From the NCBI GenBank assembly GCA_002280725.1, contig NCEM01000013.1, positions 124,001-188,000 of the forward strand: a DNA stretch of 64,000 bases, given 5' to 3'. Below the pieces are notes generated by a model, which was not told the origin of the DNA, did not search any database, and saw only the letters and a list, made by a program, of their open reading frames with translations. Of the stretch, positions 1-9,148 are shown in pieces. A program made the position numbers and the translations under genes. This DNA is from Alphaproteobacteria bacterium 32-64-14 (GTDB lineage: Bacteria; Pseudomonadota; Alphaproteobacteria; Caulobacterales; Hyphomonadaceae). The first letter of the stretch is position 1. Every line of letters starts with the position of its first letter.

Positions 1-570
1 CGCCTTGCCCAGCTGATGGGCGGCGGCATGTTCGTGGAAAGCGCGCCGGACCAGGGCTCGCGTTTCGTGTTCACCTTCCAGGCCCGCGTCGAGCCGGTCG
101 TTCAACCCGCCGCCGCGCCCGTCGCCGCAACCGCCGCCTCCAGCCGCCCCGCCCTGCAGGGCCTGCGCGGCGCGCGCATCCTGCTCACCGACGACAACAG
201 CGTGAACCGCCAGGTGGTGAAGCTGTTCCTCGCCCCGCACGGCTGCAAGATCATCGAAGCCATCAACGGCCAGGACGCGCTCGACAAGCTCGCCGCCAAC
301 GAGTTCGACCTCGTCCTGCTCGACGTGCACATGCCGGTAATGGACGGCAAGGAAGCAATCCAGCGCCTGCGCGCCAGCGACCAGCCGTGGAAGGATATCC
401 CCGTGATCGCGCTCACCGCTGATGCGATGACCGGCGACAGGGAACACCTGATCAGCCTCGGCATGAGCGACTATCTCTCGAAGCCGGTCGACCAGCACGC
501 GCTCGCCGCGAAGATGCGCAGCCTGCTCAACGTCGCCGCGCCCGAAGCGCCCGCCGCCGCCGTCGCCTGA
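1..570 (+). CDS. Hybrid sensor histidine kinase, C-terminal part (ATPase tail plus receiver domain)
   Basis: The reading frame is already open at base 1, so the gene begins upstream of the window. The first codons read RLAQLMGGGMFVES followed by GSRFVFTF, which is the G2-box end of a histidine-kinase ATPase domain. A Pro/Ala-rich linker of about 30 residues follows. Next is a complete receiver domain with the acidic pair (TDDN), the phospho-acceptor Asp in LLDVHMPVMDG, the switch Thr in LTADAM and the conserved Lys in LSKPVD. It is therefore a hybrid kinase that would pass phosphate to its own receiver and then to a separate phosphotransfer protein. The sensor domain and partner lie outside the window. 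It ends 2 bp from the convergent transporter gene. Confidence 0.9.
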   Translation, partial: RLAQLMGGGMFVESAPDQGSRFVFTFQARVEPVVQPAAAPVAATAASSRPALQGLRGARILLTDDNSVNRQVVKLFLAPHGCKIIEAINGQDALDKLAANEFDLVLLDVHMPVMDGKEAIQRLRASDQPWKDIPVIALTADAMTGDREHLISLGMSDYLSKPVDQHALAAKMRSLLNVAAPEAPAAAVA

Positions 571-571
571 T

Positions 572-2125
572 CTACAGACCCGGCACGTGGTATTCCACCG
601 GCGCCGCCGGCCCCACAGGGATACCAAGCCCCACCCATACCGCCGTCAGCAGCATGCCCGCGACGTAGAACGCCGCCGCCAGCGGCAGCGCCATCGCGAT
701 CATCGTGCCGAGCCGGAAACCCGGCATGTACCGCTGGGCGAAGACCATGGTCAGGATCACATAGGGATTGAGCGGCGAGATCAGGTTGGTCACCGTATCA
801 CCTACGCGATAGGCAGCCGTCGTCATCTCCGGCGAGATGCCCAACAGCATCATCATCGGCGTCGCCACCGGGGCCATGGCCGCCCATTTTGCTGATCCGG
901 AAGCAATCAGGAAATCCAGCCAAGCCGACATGGTCGCCAGCAGCGGCAGGAGAACAGCTGGCGGCGCCTGCATCGCACGCAGCTGGTCCGCCCCCGCAAT
1001 CGCGGTGATGGGCCCAAGATTCGACCAACCGAACATCGCCACGAAGTGCGCCGCGAAGAAGATCAACACGAGATAGGGCAGGATCACGCCCAACCCCTCC
1101 ACCATCATCGTCACAACCTCGCGGTGAGACTTGATCGAGCCCGTCGCCGCGCCATAGGCCCAGCCGGTCGAGATGAAGAGCAGGAACAGCAGCGCCGCGA
1201 TCGACCGGAAGAACGGCGTCATCTGCTGGCTGCCGCTCGCCGCTTCATCCATCAGCGGCGTGAAGCCCGGCCACATCACCAGCGCCGTCGCGAGGCCCGC
1301 AACGCCGAGCGCCGCAACACCCGCCCAGATCAATCCCGTCTTCTCGACGGAGGTGAGCTTCATGCCGGCCAGCTCAGCCTCGGCCCCCTCGCCTTTCCAT
1401 TCGCCCAGCCGCGGCGCGATCACGCGCTCGAGCACCCACCAGCCCACCGCCGTGAACACCACCGCGATGCCGATGCTGAAATACCAGTTGCCCAGCGGGT
1501 TCATCGTCCACGCGGGATCGAGCAGCCGGGCTCCGGTTTCGGTGATGCCCAGCAGCAGCACGTCATACTGCCCCGGGAACAGGTTGCCCGAGAGACCCAC
1601 AGCCGCGCCCGACCAGCCCGCGATCAGGCCCAGCACAGGATGGCGCCCCGCCGCCGCGAACACGATCCCCGCCAATGGCACATAGACCATGTAGGCCGCG
1701 TCATTGGCATGCGTCGCCAGCATGCCCAGCACGAACACCATGGGCACAAGAATATTCTTCGGCGCCCCCCCAAGGCTTGCCCGCATCAGGGCCGTCAGCA
1801 ACCCCGACTTCTCCGCCACCGACGCGCCCAGCATGATCGTCAGCGCAAAGCCCAGCGGCGCAAAGCCCGTATACGTGCGCGGCATCTCGACAAACAGCTT
1901 CTCGACATTCGCCTCGCTGAGCAGGCTCGAGACCACCAGCGTCTCGCCCGTCACGGGATTGACCGCCGACCAGCCCGCCGAGGCGCCAATCACCGACACG
2001 CCCACAAGGACAAGGATGATCGCCACGAAAATGAAGATCGGGTCCGGCAGGGCGTTGCCCAACCGTTCCACGCTATCCAGAAACCTGCTGCGTCGCCCCG
2101 CCGGTTCGTCCACCCGTCCGTCCAT
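572..2125 (-). CDS. AbgT family transporter
   Basis: A 517-residue polytopic inner-membrane protein of the usual length for the AbgT family (p-aminobenzoyl-glutamate transporters, some of which export sulfonamides). About a dozen hydrophobic segments are visible. The family's C-terminal signature is present: SAKWAAMAPVATPMM, then AAYRVGDTVTNLISPLNPY. The N-terminus (MDGRVDEPAGRRSRFLDSVE) is cytoplasmic and polar before the first helix. Transport is expected to be cation driven, and the substrate cannot be told from sequence. It is divergent from the PHP-domain lipoprotein gene, with about 110 bp between the starts. Confidence 0.88.
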   Translation of the reverse strand: MDGRVDEPAGRRSRFLDSVERLGNALPDPIFIFVAIILVLVGVSVIGASAGWSAVNPVTGETLVVSSLLSEANVEKLFVEMPRTYTGFAPLGFALTIMLGASVAEKSGLLTALMRASLGGAPKNILVPMVFVLGMLATHANDAAYMVYVPLAGIVFAAAGRHPVLGLIAGWSGAAVGLSGNLFPGQYDVLLLGITETGARLLDPAWTMNPLGNWYFSIGIAVVFTAVGWWVLERVIAPRLGEWKGEGAEAELAGMKLTSVEKTGLIWAGVAALGVAGLATALVMWPGFTPLMDEAASGSQQMTPFFRSIAALLFLLFISTGWAYGAATGSIKSHREVVTMMVEGLGVILPYLVLIFFAAHFVAMFGWSNLGPITAIAGADQLRAMQAPPAVLLPLLATMSAWLDFLIASGSAKWAAMAPVATPMMMLLGISPEMTTAAYRVGDTVTNLISPLNPYVILTMVFAQRYMPGFRLGTMIAMALPLAAAFYVAGMLLTAVWVGLGIPVGPAAPVEYHVPGL

Positions 2126-2235
2126 GGGCAGACTTCAGCATGGACTGGTTGGGCTGTCGATCAATTCATCTCCCCCGCGGTTGGTTACGTCACGATGGCG
2201 CCCTACCTTGCCTGCTCACCAAGCGAGGCGGCGCG

Positions 2236-3753
2236 ATGCGGCTTGTTCAACTGGCAATCCTCCTGGCGCTTGCCGCCTGCACAGCGGCGCCACAGCAAGC
2301 TTCCGCACCGGCGCCCATCGAGATCGCGCTCGCGGGCGAGATCACGCGAGCCGACCACCAGACCTATCGCGAAATCCCGTTCGAGGTTCCGCCCGGTACA
2401 GGACGCATAGCGGTTGACTTCAGTTATACCGGCAAGGACCAACGCACGGTGATCGACATCGGCCTGCGCGATCCCGATGGCCAGCGCGGCTGGAGCGGGG
2501 GCAACAAGAGCCACTTTGAAATCGCCGAGTTCAGCGCAACGCCGTCCTACGCCACCGGCCCGCTCAAGCCCGGCACATGGCATCTCGTGCTTGGCGTTCC
2601 CAACATCCGCGATGGCCAGACTGCGAGCTACACCGCCACGATCCAGCTCGGCCCATCCGATGGCGCCAGCCGCGCGGTGGAGCTTGCCGATCCGGCGCAA
2701 GCGCTGGCGGCGACGCCCGGCTGGCGGCGCGGCGACTTCCATGTTCACACCGCGCATTCGGACGGCTCCTGCGACCAGGGCGAGACGCGCGGACCCTGCC
2801 CCGCCGTGTTCACCTTCGCGGCGGCACAGGCGGCGGGTCTCGATTTTGTTGCGGTCACCGATCACAATACGATCACCCAGCTCCGCGATATCCGCGAGCT
2901 GCAGCACGCCTTCCCCGCCACGCTGCTGATCCCCGGCACGGAGATCACCACCTTCTTCGGCCACGCCAACGCCATCGGAAACACCGGCTTTCTCGACTTC
3001 CAGCTTGGCTCGCCGCGCCTGCCGACACTGGCGAAGCTGTTCGATCAGGTGGAGGCAGCTGGCGGCTTCATCTCGGTCAATCATCCCTCCCTACCATCAG
3101 GCGAAGTCTGCATGGGCTGTGGCTGGACGGCAAAAGACACCGACTGGTCGCGCGTCGCCGCCATCGAGATCGTGAACGGCTCGACGCTGCGCACCGGCGG
3201 CGCAGAAAGCCCGCTGAGCGGCATCAAGTTCTGGGTGACCCTGCTCAATCAGGGCCACCGCGTCACCGCCATCGGCGGCAGCGACAATCACGACGCGAAA
3301 GACACCACAGGCGCAAAGCAGTCGCCCATCGGCAAGCCCGCGACCGTGGTCTACGCCAGCGAGCTGTCGACCAAAGGCATCGTTGCTGGCGTGAAATCCG
3401 GCCGCGCCTTCGTGGATGTCGCGGGTCTTCCAGGCGCGACGCTTGATATCGCAGCCGTCGCCGCCTCGCAGGTTGTCAAAATGGGCGGCGAATTCCGGCT
3501 TCGCGACGGACAGAATGTTGCGCTCGATGCGATCATGTCCGGCCTGCCCGAAGGCGCACGGGTCGAGCCGATATCGCACGGCCTCGATGTCTTCCCGCAG
3601 ATCTTCCCCGATCCCAATCAACGGCCCTACGTCGCAAGACTTACCGATGGCGCCGAGTTCGGTTGGCTGCGGTTCAACGTGCGCGACAAGGACGGCAAGC
3701 TGCTGCTGATCGGCAACCCGATCTACGTCCGCCGCGACGCTACTTCCCCCTGA
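2236..3753 (+). CDS. CehA/McbA family metallohydrolase, PHP domain, lipoprotein
   Basis: 505 residues. The chosen ATG at 2236 starts a lipoprotein signal (MRLVQLAILLALAAC) and is preceded by a GAGG-type site; an upstream in-frame ATG at 2140 would bury this signal. After a roughly 140-residue beta-rich N-terminal domain comes a PHP metal site: FHVHTAHSDGSC, then VAVTDHNT, PGTEITTFFGHANAIG, NHPSLPSGEVC and GGSDNHD. These supply the His and Asp ligands expected for a binuclear or trinuclear centre. The family includes carbaryl and phosphonate-type hydrolases, but many members have no known substrate. It is likely anchored on the periplasmic face. Its 3' end overlaps the convergent glycosyltransferase gene by 14 bp. 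Confidence 0.85.
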   Translation: MRLVQLAILLALAACTAAPQQASAPAPIEIALAGEITRADHQTYREIPFEVPPGTGRIAVDFSYTGKDQRTVIDIGLRDPDGQRGWSGGNKSHFEIAEFSATPSYATGPLKPGTWHLVLGVPNIRDGQTASYTATIQLGPSDGASRAVELADPAQALAATPGWRRGDFHVHTAHSDGSCDQGETRGPCPAVFTFAAAQAAGLDFVAVTDHNTITQLRDIRELQHAFPATLLIPGTEITTFFGHANAIGNTGFLDFQLGSPRLPTLAKLFDQVEAAGGFISVNHPSLPSGEVCMGCGWTAKDTDWSRVAAIEIVNGSTLRTGGAESPLSGIKFWVTLLNQGHRVTAIGGSDNHDAKDTTGAKQSPIGKPATVVYASELSTKGIVAGVKSGRAFVDVAGLPGATLDIAAVAASQVVKMGGEFRLRDGQNVALDAIMSGLPEGARVEPISHGLDVFPQIFPDPNQRPYVARLTDGAEFGWLRFNVRDKDGKLLLIGNPIYVRRDATSP

Positions 3754-5110
3754 TGCGCGCCCGCGTCGTCAGCAGGAAGCCGATCAGCGGCCCAAGCACG
3801 CCGGCCGCCACCTGCTCGCCCGGCGTGCCGGCGAACTTGCGGAAATAGCGGTTGAGCCCCGCCGCCTTGTGTCGCTCGACAAACAGCGAGGTCACGTCGC
3901 TGGTCGCGCCATGATGCAAAGCAGACGCAAACGGCGTGTAGATCACAGCGCCGCCATCCGCCTCGGCGCGGCGGCAGATGTCGAGATCCTCGACATGCAG
4001 GAAGTATCCTTCGTCAAACCCGCCCAGCCGCTCGAACCCCTGCCGCGTCATGTACATCAAGGCGCCGCTGACGGCGTCCATCGGAACTGGCCCGGCAGGC
4101 GATGGCTCGTCATGACGGTTGAGGCCGACGAAGCCCGGATTGATCGCCCGCAGCCATCCCGCGCCAAGAAACGTCGCCGCCGCCGAGCGCATGGTGAGGC
4201 TGCGCCGCCGTGCGCCGCGCTGCTCCTTCCCGTCCTCGCCAAATATCCGCCCACCCACGATGGCGGGCTCGGCAGCGTTCGTGATCGCGGATTCCAGCGC
4301 GACGACGGAGCCAGCCTGCAGGATGGCGTCTGGGTTGATGATCAGGAACCGGTCGGCGGTCGAGGCCTTCGCGCCGAGATTGACGCCCGCTGCAAAACCC
4401 CGGTTCACGCCTTCGCCCACAATCTTCAGCTTGGCCGACCGCGCCACGCGATCTTCCAGCCGCGTGACGGCGGGCGGCGGATTGCCGTTGTTGACCAGCA
4501 CGATCTCGCTGATGTCCTCGTCGGCTTCCAGCGCGGCGATGCTGTCGAACAGCACCTCGCCCGTGTGAAAGCTCACGACGATGGCGGCGATGCGCGGCGG
4601 GGCGATGTCTTCGGGTGGCGGCGCATGCTCCTCGGGAATGTCGGCGGCATGTTCCTTCACCGCCTGGAACACGTCGCGCACATCCTGCTCCAGCGCCTTC
4701 AACGCCTCGGCGCCTTCCATCCGCGCCTGCCAGAACGCCCCCGCAAACCCGACCGCAGGCGCCAGCGCCTTCGGCACATCAGCCGCGCGCTCCAGCTGCT
4801 TCAGGATAGGATCAAGATTGTCCGACAGCCGCCGCAGATCATCCTGCGTCGCCGTTTCAACCGGCATGTCCGCCAGCGCCCGCATCACATCGACCGACCC
4901 CGGCGCCCCGCCAAGGTCGTCGAGAATGCGCTGCGTGATTCGCTCGCCCGCGCGCGTGGCGAGACACAAGTCGGCAAGCTCGGGCGGCGCGCCGTATTCC
5001 AGGATGGCCTCGTCGGCCCACGCTTCGACGGTCGTGAGGTCAGTCAGCTTCAACCGAAGTTGCAGGGCAAGAGCACGCGCTTGCGCGGTTATGACAACTG
5101 TTCGTTTCAT
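3740..5110 (-). CDS. Glycosyltransferase family 2 with long N-terminal helical extension
   Basis: 456 residues from the ATG at 5110, which overlaps the upstream gene's stop in an ATGA arrangement. Residues ~1-165 are charged and helical with no recognised fold. A GT-A domain begins at RIAAIVVSFHTGE and continues with VLVNNGN, GVNRGFAAGVNLG, the LIINPDAIL nucleotide/metal (DxD-like) segment, and late FFLHVEDLDICRR-type residues (YFLHVEDLDICRRAE). These are typical of rhamnosyl/GlcNAc-transferase-like GT2 enzymes that build surface polysaccharide. It is probably the third gene of an operon with thrS and a small membrane protein. Donor and acceptor sugars cannot be inferred. Confidence 0.85.
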   Translation of the reverse strand: MKRTVVITAQARALALQLRLKLTDLTTVEAWADEAILEYGAPPELADLCLATRAGERITQRILDDLGGAPGSVDVMRALADMPVETATQDDLRRLSDNLDPILKQLERAADVPKALAPAVGFAGAFWQARMEGAEALKALEQDVRDVFQAVKEHAADIPEEHAPPPEDIAPPRIAAIVVSFHTGEVLFDSIAALEADEDISEIVLVNNGNPPPAVTRLEDRVARSAKLKIVGEGVNRGFAAGVNLGAKASTADRFLIINPDAILQAGSVVALESAITNAAEPAIVGGRIFGEDGKEQRGARRRSLTMRSAAATFLGAGWLRAINPGFVGLNRHDEPSPAGPVPMDAVSGALMYMTRQGFERLGGFDEGYFLHVEDLDICRRAEADGGAVIYTPFASALHHGATSDVTSLFVERHKAAGLNRYFRKFAGTPGEQVAAGVLGPLIGFLLTTRARIRGK

Positions 5111-5499
5111 TGAATCCCCGGAGCGGGCATGCTTCGGTCGGGCTTGTCTTTCCGCCACAGGCGGACCGATCTCCAGACTCGCGCCCACACAACGAAAATC
5201 GCAACAACGATCGCGCCGTACACAAGCAAACCACCAAGAGTCTCGGGAGCCCTACAACCGTGCCAACCGACAGGCGGCTTCCAGCAACCGGGATCCGTCG
5301 ACGTGACCATCGGAGCCATTCCCAACGCCAGCCCCGCCATGACCGCGAAAAGGCACGCCGCCAGAAAGGCGGTGCTGGCCCAGAAAATCGGCGCCTTAGT
5401 AGTCAGCGAAGGACGGCTGAGAAGCAGGGCCGAGCCAAGCGGAAGCACAAGAAACAGCATCAGGAGTGCTAGCAACTCAGCGACCCGCGCAGGCTCCAT
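5107..5499 (-). CDS. Small four-helix-type membrane protein, unrecognised
   Basis: 130 residues from the ATG at 5499, one base after the thrS stop codon. The start of the following glycosyltransferase overlaps its stop by 4 bp. Hydrophobic stretches run near residues 8-27 (ELLALLMLFLVLPLGSALLL), 39-57 and 89-106. A loop carries two closely spaced Cys (GCWKPPVGWHGCRAP), and the C-terminal tail is basic and charged (RSVRLWRKDKPDR). I do not recognise a family. The tight packing suggests co-transcription with thrS and the glycosyltransferase, but a functional link is not shown. Confidence 0.7.
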   Translation of the reverse strand: MEPARVAELLALLMLFLVLPLGSALLLSRPSLTTKAPIFWASTAFLAACLFAVMAGLALGMAPMVTSTDPGCWKPPVGWHGCRAPETLGGLLVYGAIVVAIFVVWARVWRSVRLWRKDKPDRSMPAPGIQ

Positions 5500-5500
5500 T

Positions 5501-7438
5501 TCACACCTTCGCCCGCTTGAGATCGGGCGGCAGGGCCTCGTCGGCGAGGAAGCGCTTGGCGTCATCCAGAAGCACACCCTCGTTGGCCTGGCTGCCGAAG
5601 CGACGCAGCGCGAGCTTGCGCTCATCCGCTTCCTTGGCGCCGACGACGGCGATCACCGGCACCTTCTGCAGCGAGTGTTCGCGGATCTTGTAGTTGATCT
5701 TTTCGCCGCGCGTATCGACCGCCACGCGCAGGCCCGCTGCGCGAAGTTCTTCCGCCGCCTGTTCGGCATACGCATGCGCCCCTTCGGATATCGAGGCGAC
5801 GACCACCTGCACCGGTGAGAGCCACATCGGGAACGCGCCCGAATAGTTCTCGATCAGCACGCCGATAAAGCGCTCCAGCGAGCCGAGAATGGCGCGGTGA
5901 AGCATGACCGGGCGGTGCTTGGCGCCATCCTCGCCGACGTATTCCGCGTCGAGGCGTTCAGGCAGCACGTAGTCGAGCTGGATCGTGCCGATCGTCCATT
6001 CGCGACCGATGGCGTCCTTGATGACGAAATCGAGCTTGGGCGCATAGAACGCGCCATCGCCCACGGCGATGATCGGCTCGACGCCGGCGGCGCGGGCCGC
6101 CGACATCATCTGCGTTTCCGCCTTGTCCCAGAACTCGTCCGAGCCCGCGCGCGTTTCGGGGCGCGTGGCGAGATTGATGTGGTCCGTCTCCAGCCCAAAG
6201 TCCGCATGGATCGACTTGGCAAGCGTGATGAAGCGCGCCGTCTCGCTTTCGATCTGGTCCTCACGGCAGAAGATGTGCGCATCGTCCTGCGTGAACGCCC
6301 GCACGCGCATCAGGCCATGCAGCGCGCCCGACGGCTCATAACGGTGGCACGCGCCGAATTCGGCCATGCGCATCGGCAGGTCGCGATAGGATTTCTGGCC
6401 CTGCTTGAAAATCTGCACGTGGCCGGGGCAGTTCATCGGCTTCAGCGACAGCGTCTCGTCTTCCGCCGTCTCCGCGATGAACATGTTGTCGCGATACTTG
6501 TCCCAGTGGCCCGACTGTTCCCAGAACTTGCGATCGAGAACCTGCGGCGTGCGCACTTCGATATAGTCCGCTTCATCGAGGCGGCGGCGCACATAGTTCT
6601 CCACCACGCGCCACAGCGTCAGGCCCTTGGGGTGCCAGAACACCATGCCCTTGCCCTCTTCCTGCATGTGGAAGAGGTCCAGCTCGCGTCCGAGCTTCCG
6701 GTGGTCGCGCTTCTCGGCTTCTTCAAGGCGCATCAGGTGGGCGGCGAGGTCCTTCTCGTTGGCCCACGCCGTGCCGTACATCCGCTGCAGCATCTCGTTG
6801 CGATGATCGCCGCGCCAGTAGGCGCCCGCGATCTTCATCAGCTTGAACGCCTTCGGCAGCTTGCCCGTGGACGGCAGGTGCGGCCCGCGGCACAAATCGC
6901 TCCACACGTCGCCGTGGGAATAGAGCGTGATGGCCTCGCCCGGCGGGATGATGTCGTCGATGATCTGCGCTTTATAATCCTCGCCGATCTTCCTGAAGTG
7001 CGCGATCGCGTCGTCCTTGCTCCAGACCTCGCGTTTGATCGGCAGATCGCGGTCCACGATCTCTTTCATCTTGGCTTCGATCTTCTCGAAGTCCTCCGTC
7101 GAGAACGGCTCCTTGCGGGCGAAGTCGTAGTAGAACCCGTCCTCGACCACGGGACCGATCGTCACCTGCGTGCCGGGGAACAGCTCCTGCACCGCCTGCG
7201 CCATCACGTGGCTGGCGTCGTGGCGGAGAAGTTCGAGCGACTCCTTCGCATTGATGTCCAGCAGCTCCAGCGCGACGTCGCCCTCAAGCGGGCGCTTCAT
7301 GTCGTAGAGCTGACCATCGACCTTCGCGATCACCGACCGCTTGGCAAGGGATTTGGAGATTGCCTCCGCGATGGACATCGGCGTCGACCCATCGGGGTAT
7401 TCGCGCTTCGAGCCATCCGGGAAGGATACGTTGATCAT
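5501..7438 (-). CDS. thrS: Threonyl-tRNA synthetase
   Basis: 645 residues, the full length for a bacterial ThrRS. It charges tRNA-Thr in the cytoplasm. Visible domains are the N-terminal TGS domain (residues ~1-62); the editing domain with HxxxH (HDASH, 73-77) and the C-x3-H pair (CRGPH, 183-187); and the class II catalytic core with MNCPGH (335-340, Zn ligand Cys337), a second Zn-ligand His at about 388 (DDAHIF) and the motif-3 region. The C-terminal anticodon-binding domain ends in LKRAKV. All key residues are present. It is the first gene of the apparent thrS, small membrane protein, glycosyltransferase operon. Confidence 0.98.
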   Translation of the reverse strand: MINVSFPDGSKREYPDGSTPMSIAEAISKSLAKRSVIAKVDGQLYDMKRPLEGDVALELLDINAKESLELLRHDASHVMAQAVQELFPGTQVTIGPVVEDGFYYDFARKEPFSTEDFEKIEAKMKEIVDRDLPIKREVWSKDDAIAHFRKIGEDYKAQIIDDIIPPGEAITLYSHGDVWSDLCRGPHLPSTGKLPKAFKLMKIAGAYWRGDHRNEMLQRMYGTAWANEKDLAAHLMRLEEAEKRDHRKLGRELDLFHMQEEGKGMVFWHPKGLTLWRVVENYVRRRLDEADYIEVRTPQVLDRKFWEQSGHWDKYRDNMFIAETAEDETLSLKPMNCPGHVQIFKQGQKSYRDLPMRMAEFGACHRYEPSGALHGLMRVRAFTQDDAHIFCREDQIESETARFITLAKSIHADFGLETDHINLATRPETRAGSDEFWDKAETQMMSAARAAGVEPIIAVGDGAFYAPKLDFVIKDAIGREWTIGTIQLDYVLPERLDAEYVGEDGAKHRPVMLHRAILGSLERFIGVLIENYSGAFPMWLSPVQVVVASISEGAHAYAEQAAEELRAAGLRVAVDTRGEKINYKIREHSLQKVPVIAVVGAKEADERKLALRRFGSQANEGVLLDDAKRFLADEALPPDLKRAKV

Positions 7439-7507
7439 GGTCTTGTCTTTCGTCGTGTCGGCGGAGGTGTAGGGCGATTTCGCGTCCCGTTGAACCCTTC
7501 CCTTGAA

Positions 7508-7623
7508 CTGTCATTCCGGGCGAAGCGGCGCAGCCGCGAAGACCCGGAACCCAGGGGGCCCAGAGCACCGCGCTTGCAGCCCCTAGGTTCCGGCTCACGC
7601 CTTCGGCGCGTCCGGAATGACAG
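7508..7623. repeat. Composite palindromic intergenic repeat
   Basis: The outer arms CTGTCATTCCGG (7508-7519) and CCGGAATGACAG (7612-7623) are perfect 12-bp inverted repeats. Inside are a second inverted pair CCGGAACC (7544-7551) / GGTTCCGG (7586-7593) and two short hairpins (GCGGCGCAGCCGC and CGCCTTCGGCG). This nested layout matches the dispersed palindromic elements common in alphaproteobacterial intergenic DNA. It lies between thrS and yidD, with only one full copy in this window. The 244-bp gap (7439-7682) otherwise shows no gene. It could fold as RNA and act as a terminator or a transcript-stability element. Confidence 0.7.
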
Positions 7624-7682
7624 TCAAGGAGAGCCGCGAGACCCCCTGCTCCACAATTGATGTTTGGTTTGGCCCTGAACTC

Positions 7683-8012
7683 TTAAGGGCGCGCCGGTTC
7701 GGACCGGTCCACTTTCCAGACGCCATAGCGCCAGGGGGTGAACCACCGCGCGCCGCTGGTAGTGAGGGTCGGCGCCGGGTCCCACCCGTGCGATCCTCTG
7801 GGGCGGCAGCGGGCAAACCGCGCCAGACCCATCCACGACCCCGCCCAGACGCCGTGTTTGGACACGCATTCCGCACAGTATTCCGAGCACGACGGCTCGT
7901 GCCGGCACCGCACGCCCAGCGCGACGAACGCCGGTGACAGCGTCATCTTGTACCCCTTCAGCAGGGCGCCGATCACCGGCTTGTATGAGGGGCTCTGGGC
8001 CATGCAGCGCAT
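7683..8012 (-). CDS. yidD: Membrane protein insertion efficiency factor YidD
   Basis: 109 residues from the ATG at 8012 (another ATG at 8003 is equally possible). The core matches the YidD/UPF0161 family: a short N-terminal helix (IGALLKGYKMTLSPAF), then CRHEPSCSEYCAECVSKHG, equivalent to the family's CRFxPTCSxYxxEAxxxHG, then ARFARCRPRGSHGWDP. YidD assists YidC-dependent insertion of inner-membrane proteins. It is usually next to rnpA/yidC, but here it stands alone beside the palindromic repeat. The C-terminal tail (ARWFTPWRYGVWKVDR) is longer than in short family members. One extra Cys (SEYCAEC) is present in the motif. Confidence 0.87.
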   Translation of the reverse strand: MRCMAQSPSYKPVIGALLKGYKMTLSPAFVALGVRCRHEPSCSEYCAECVSKHGVWAGSWMGLARFARCRPRGSHGWDPAPTLTTSGARWFTPWRYGVWKVDRSEPARP

Positions 8013-8084
8013 ATAGCCACGAACGGCCCATGGATCAAACCGGCCGGGATCAGCTAGAAAGGGCGAAGAACGAAGGGGACGAAC

Positions 8085-8582
8085 ATGAGAACCGCCATCC
8101 TGGCCGCCGCGCTTGCGCTGGCCGCCTGCCAGCCTGCCGCCGAAGAACCCGCCAAGCCTGCCGAACCAGCCACCGCCGAAACCGCGCCACCGCCCGCCCC
8201 TGAACCGGCGCGGCCTTCCGGGCCGCCGAAATCCATCGAAGCCGAAGACGACCAGATGCCTGAGGCGTGGGTGACAGACGTGCATCTCGTGAAGGACGCC
8301 GACTTCAAGATCTTCTCGACTGCAGGCGGCGACCCAGCGATCAACGGCCTTTACACCTACCTTGCGGCCTACACGCCGCCGGATGGCTGGACGCGCGTCT
8401 ACATGCTCGGCGATTTCAATTCGTGGGATGTGCTCGAGGAATCTGCGACCCGTGTCGTGCTGAAGATCAGCCGCTCGTGGATCGAGGAAGGTACGGGCGA
8501 CATCAAGACGGCTGAAGAGAAGCTGATCATCGACCTGCCCGCAACGCCGGAAACGCCGGTTCAGGTCACGCCCGCAACCTAG
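8085..8582 (+). CDS. Putative lipoprotein, unrecognised
   Basis: 165 residues. It begins with a short lipoprotein signal (MRTAILAAALALAAC), followed by a Pro/Ala/Glu-rich linker (residues ~16-50). A globular C-terminal part of about 110 residues follows, rich in aromatic and acidic residues (TPPDGWTRVYMLGDFNSWDVLEE). The GDFNSWD segment resembles a carbohydrate-binding or early-set strand, but I would not assign a domain from it. It is presumably anchored to a membrane facing the periplasm. Its end overlaps the end of the convergent secreted-protein gene by 4 bp. Confidence 0.65.
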   Translation: MRTAILAAALALAACQPAAEEPAKPAEPATAETAPPPAPEPARPSGPPKSIEAEDDQMPEAWVTDVHLVKDADFKIFSTAGGDPAINGLYTYLAAYTPPDGWTRVYMLGDFNSWDVLEESATRVVLKISRSWIEEGTGDIKTAEEKLIIDLPATPETPVQVTPAT

Positions 8583-9022
8583 AAGCCGCCGTCGGGCGCA
8601 GGACCGATCTTCACGAACTTCGTCCGGGCCGCCGTCTCGTCGGTCGGCCCGGACTCGTAGGCGTCGGGACCAAGATACCAGACGACCACAGTGGGCTGAT
8701 CTAGCTTGTCCGGAAACAGGATGCGCTGGCCCGCGCGCTGGGCATAGCCAGTCAGCAGGTCGCCGTTCGAACTGAAATAGTCATACCGGACAGCTCCCGT
8801 CTCCGGCTCGGCACGGTAGAGCGTGACGCCCTCATACATCACGGCGGAGGACCGGCTGCGCACCTTGTGAACGTCCATCACCAGATGCCCGCCGCGCGCC
8901 ACGCTGAAGCAGTGCGTATCGCTTGCGCCATCGCCAAGATCGGTTTGCCAGCAGTACCCGCCCAGGCCGCGCAGAACCTCGCTCGGCTGAGGCGCTGTCT
9001 GCGCGAACGCCGGCGCTGTCAT
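8579..9022 (-). CDS. Small secreted protein, unrecognised; true start probably upstream
   Basis: 147 residues from the ATG at 9022, which leaves only a clipped signal (MTAPAFAQ). The frame stays open upstream to a stop at 9074-9076. Codons 9058 to 9023 read TFRAGAILCLTL, completing a good Sec signal peptide ending AFAQ. The first of these codons is ACG at 9058-9056, and a strong GGAGG sits 6 bases before it. The mature part has a Cys pair (GYCWQTDLGDGASDTHC) and ends in a polar segment. It may be a small periplasmic protein, with no family recognised. Coordinates are given for the conventional start; the biological start is more likely 9058. Confidence 0.65.
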   Translation of the reverse strand: MTAPAFAQTAPQPSEVLRGLGGYCWQTDLGDGASDTHCFSVARGGHLVMDVHKVRSRSSAVMYEGVTLYRAEPETGAVRYDYFSSNGDLLTGYAQRAGQRILFPDKLDQPTVVVWYLGPDAYESGPTDETAARTKFVKIGPAPDGGF

Positions 9023-9148
9023 CAGCGTCAGGCAGAGTATCGCGCCAGCCCTGAACGTTCCCGTCCTCCGGCTTCAGTCAGCTATCTATAGCGCTTCCAC
9101 ATCGCACGTGTACCCTCGGCGCGCACGCCGTGGCAGCAGGCTCAAGCA

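Noticed and set aside
1046..2410. 454-codon plus-strand frame over the AbgT gene
   Set aside because: Composition is Arg/His/Gln-rich and the opposite strand is a clear transporter.
5897..7660. 587-codon open frame antisense to thrS
   Set aside because: Shadow of the thrS codons; its end also translates the palindromic repeat, which is non-coding.
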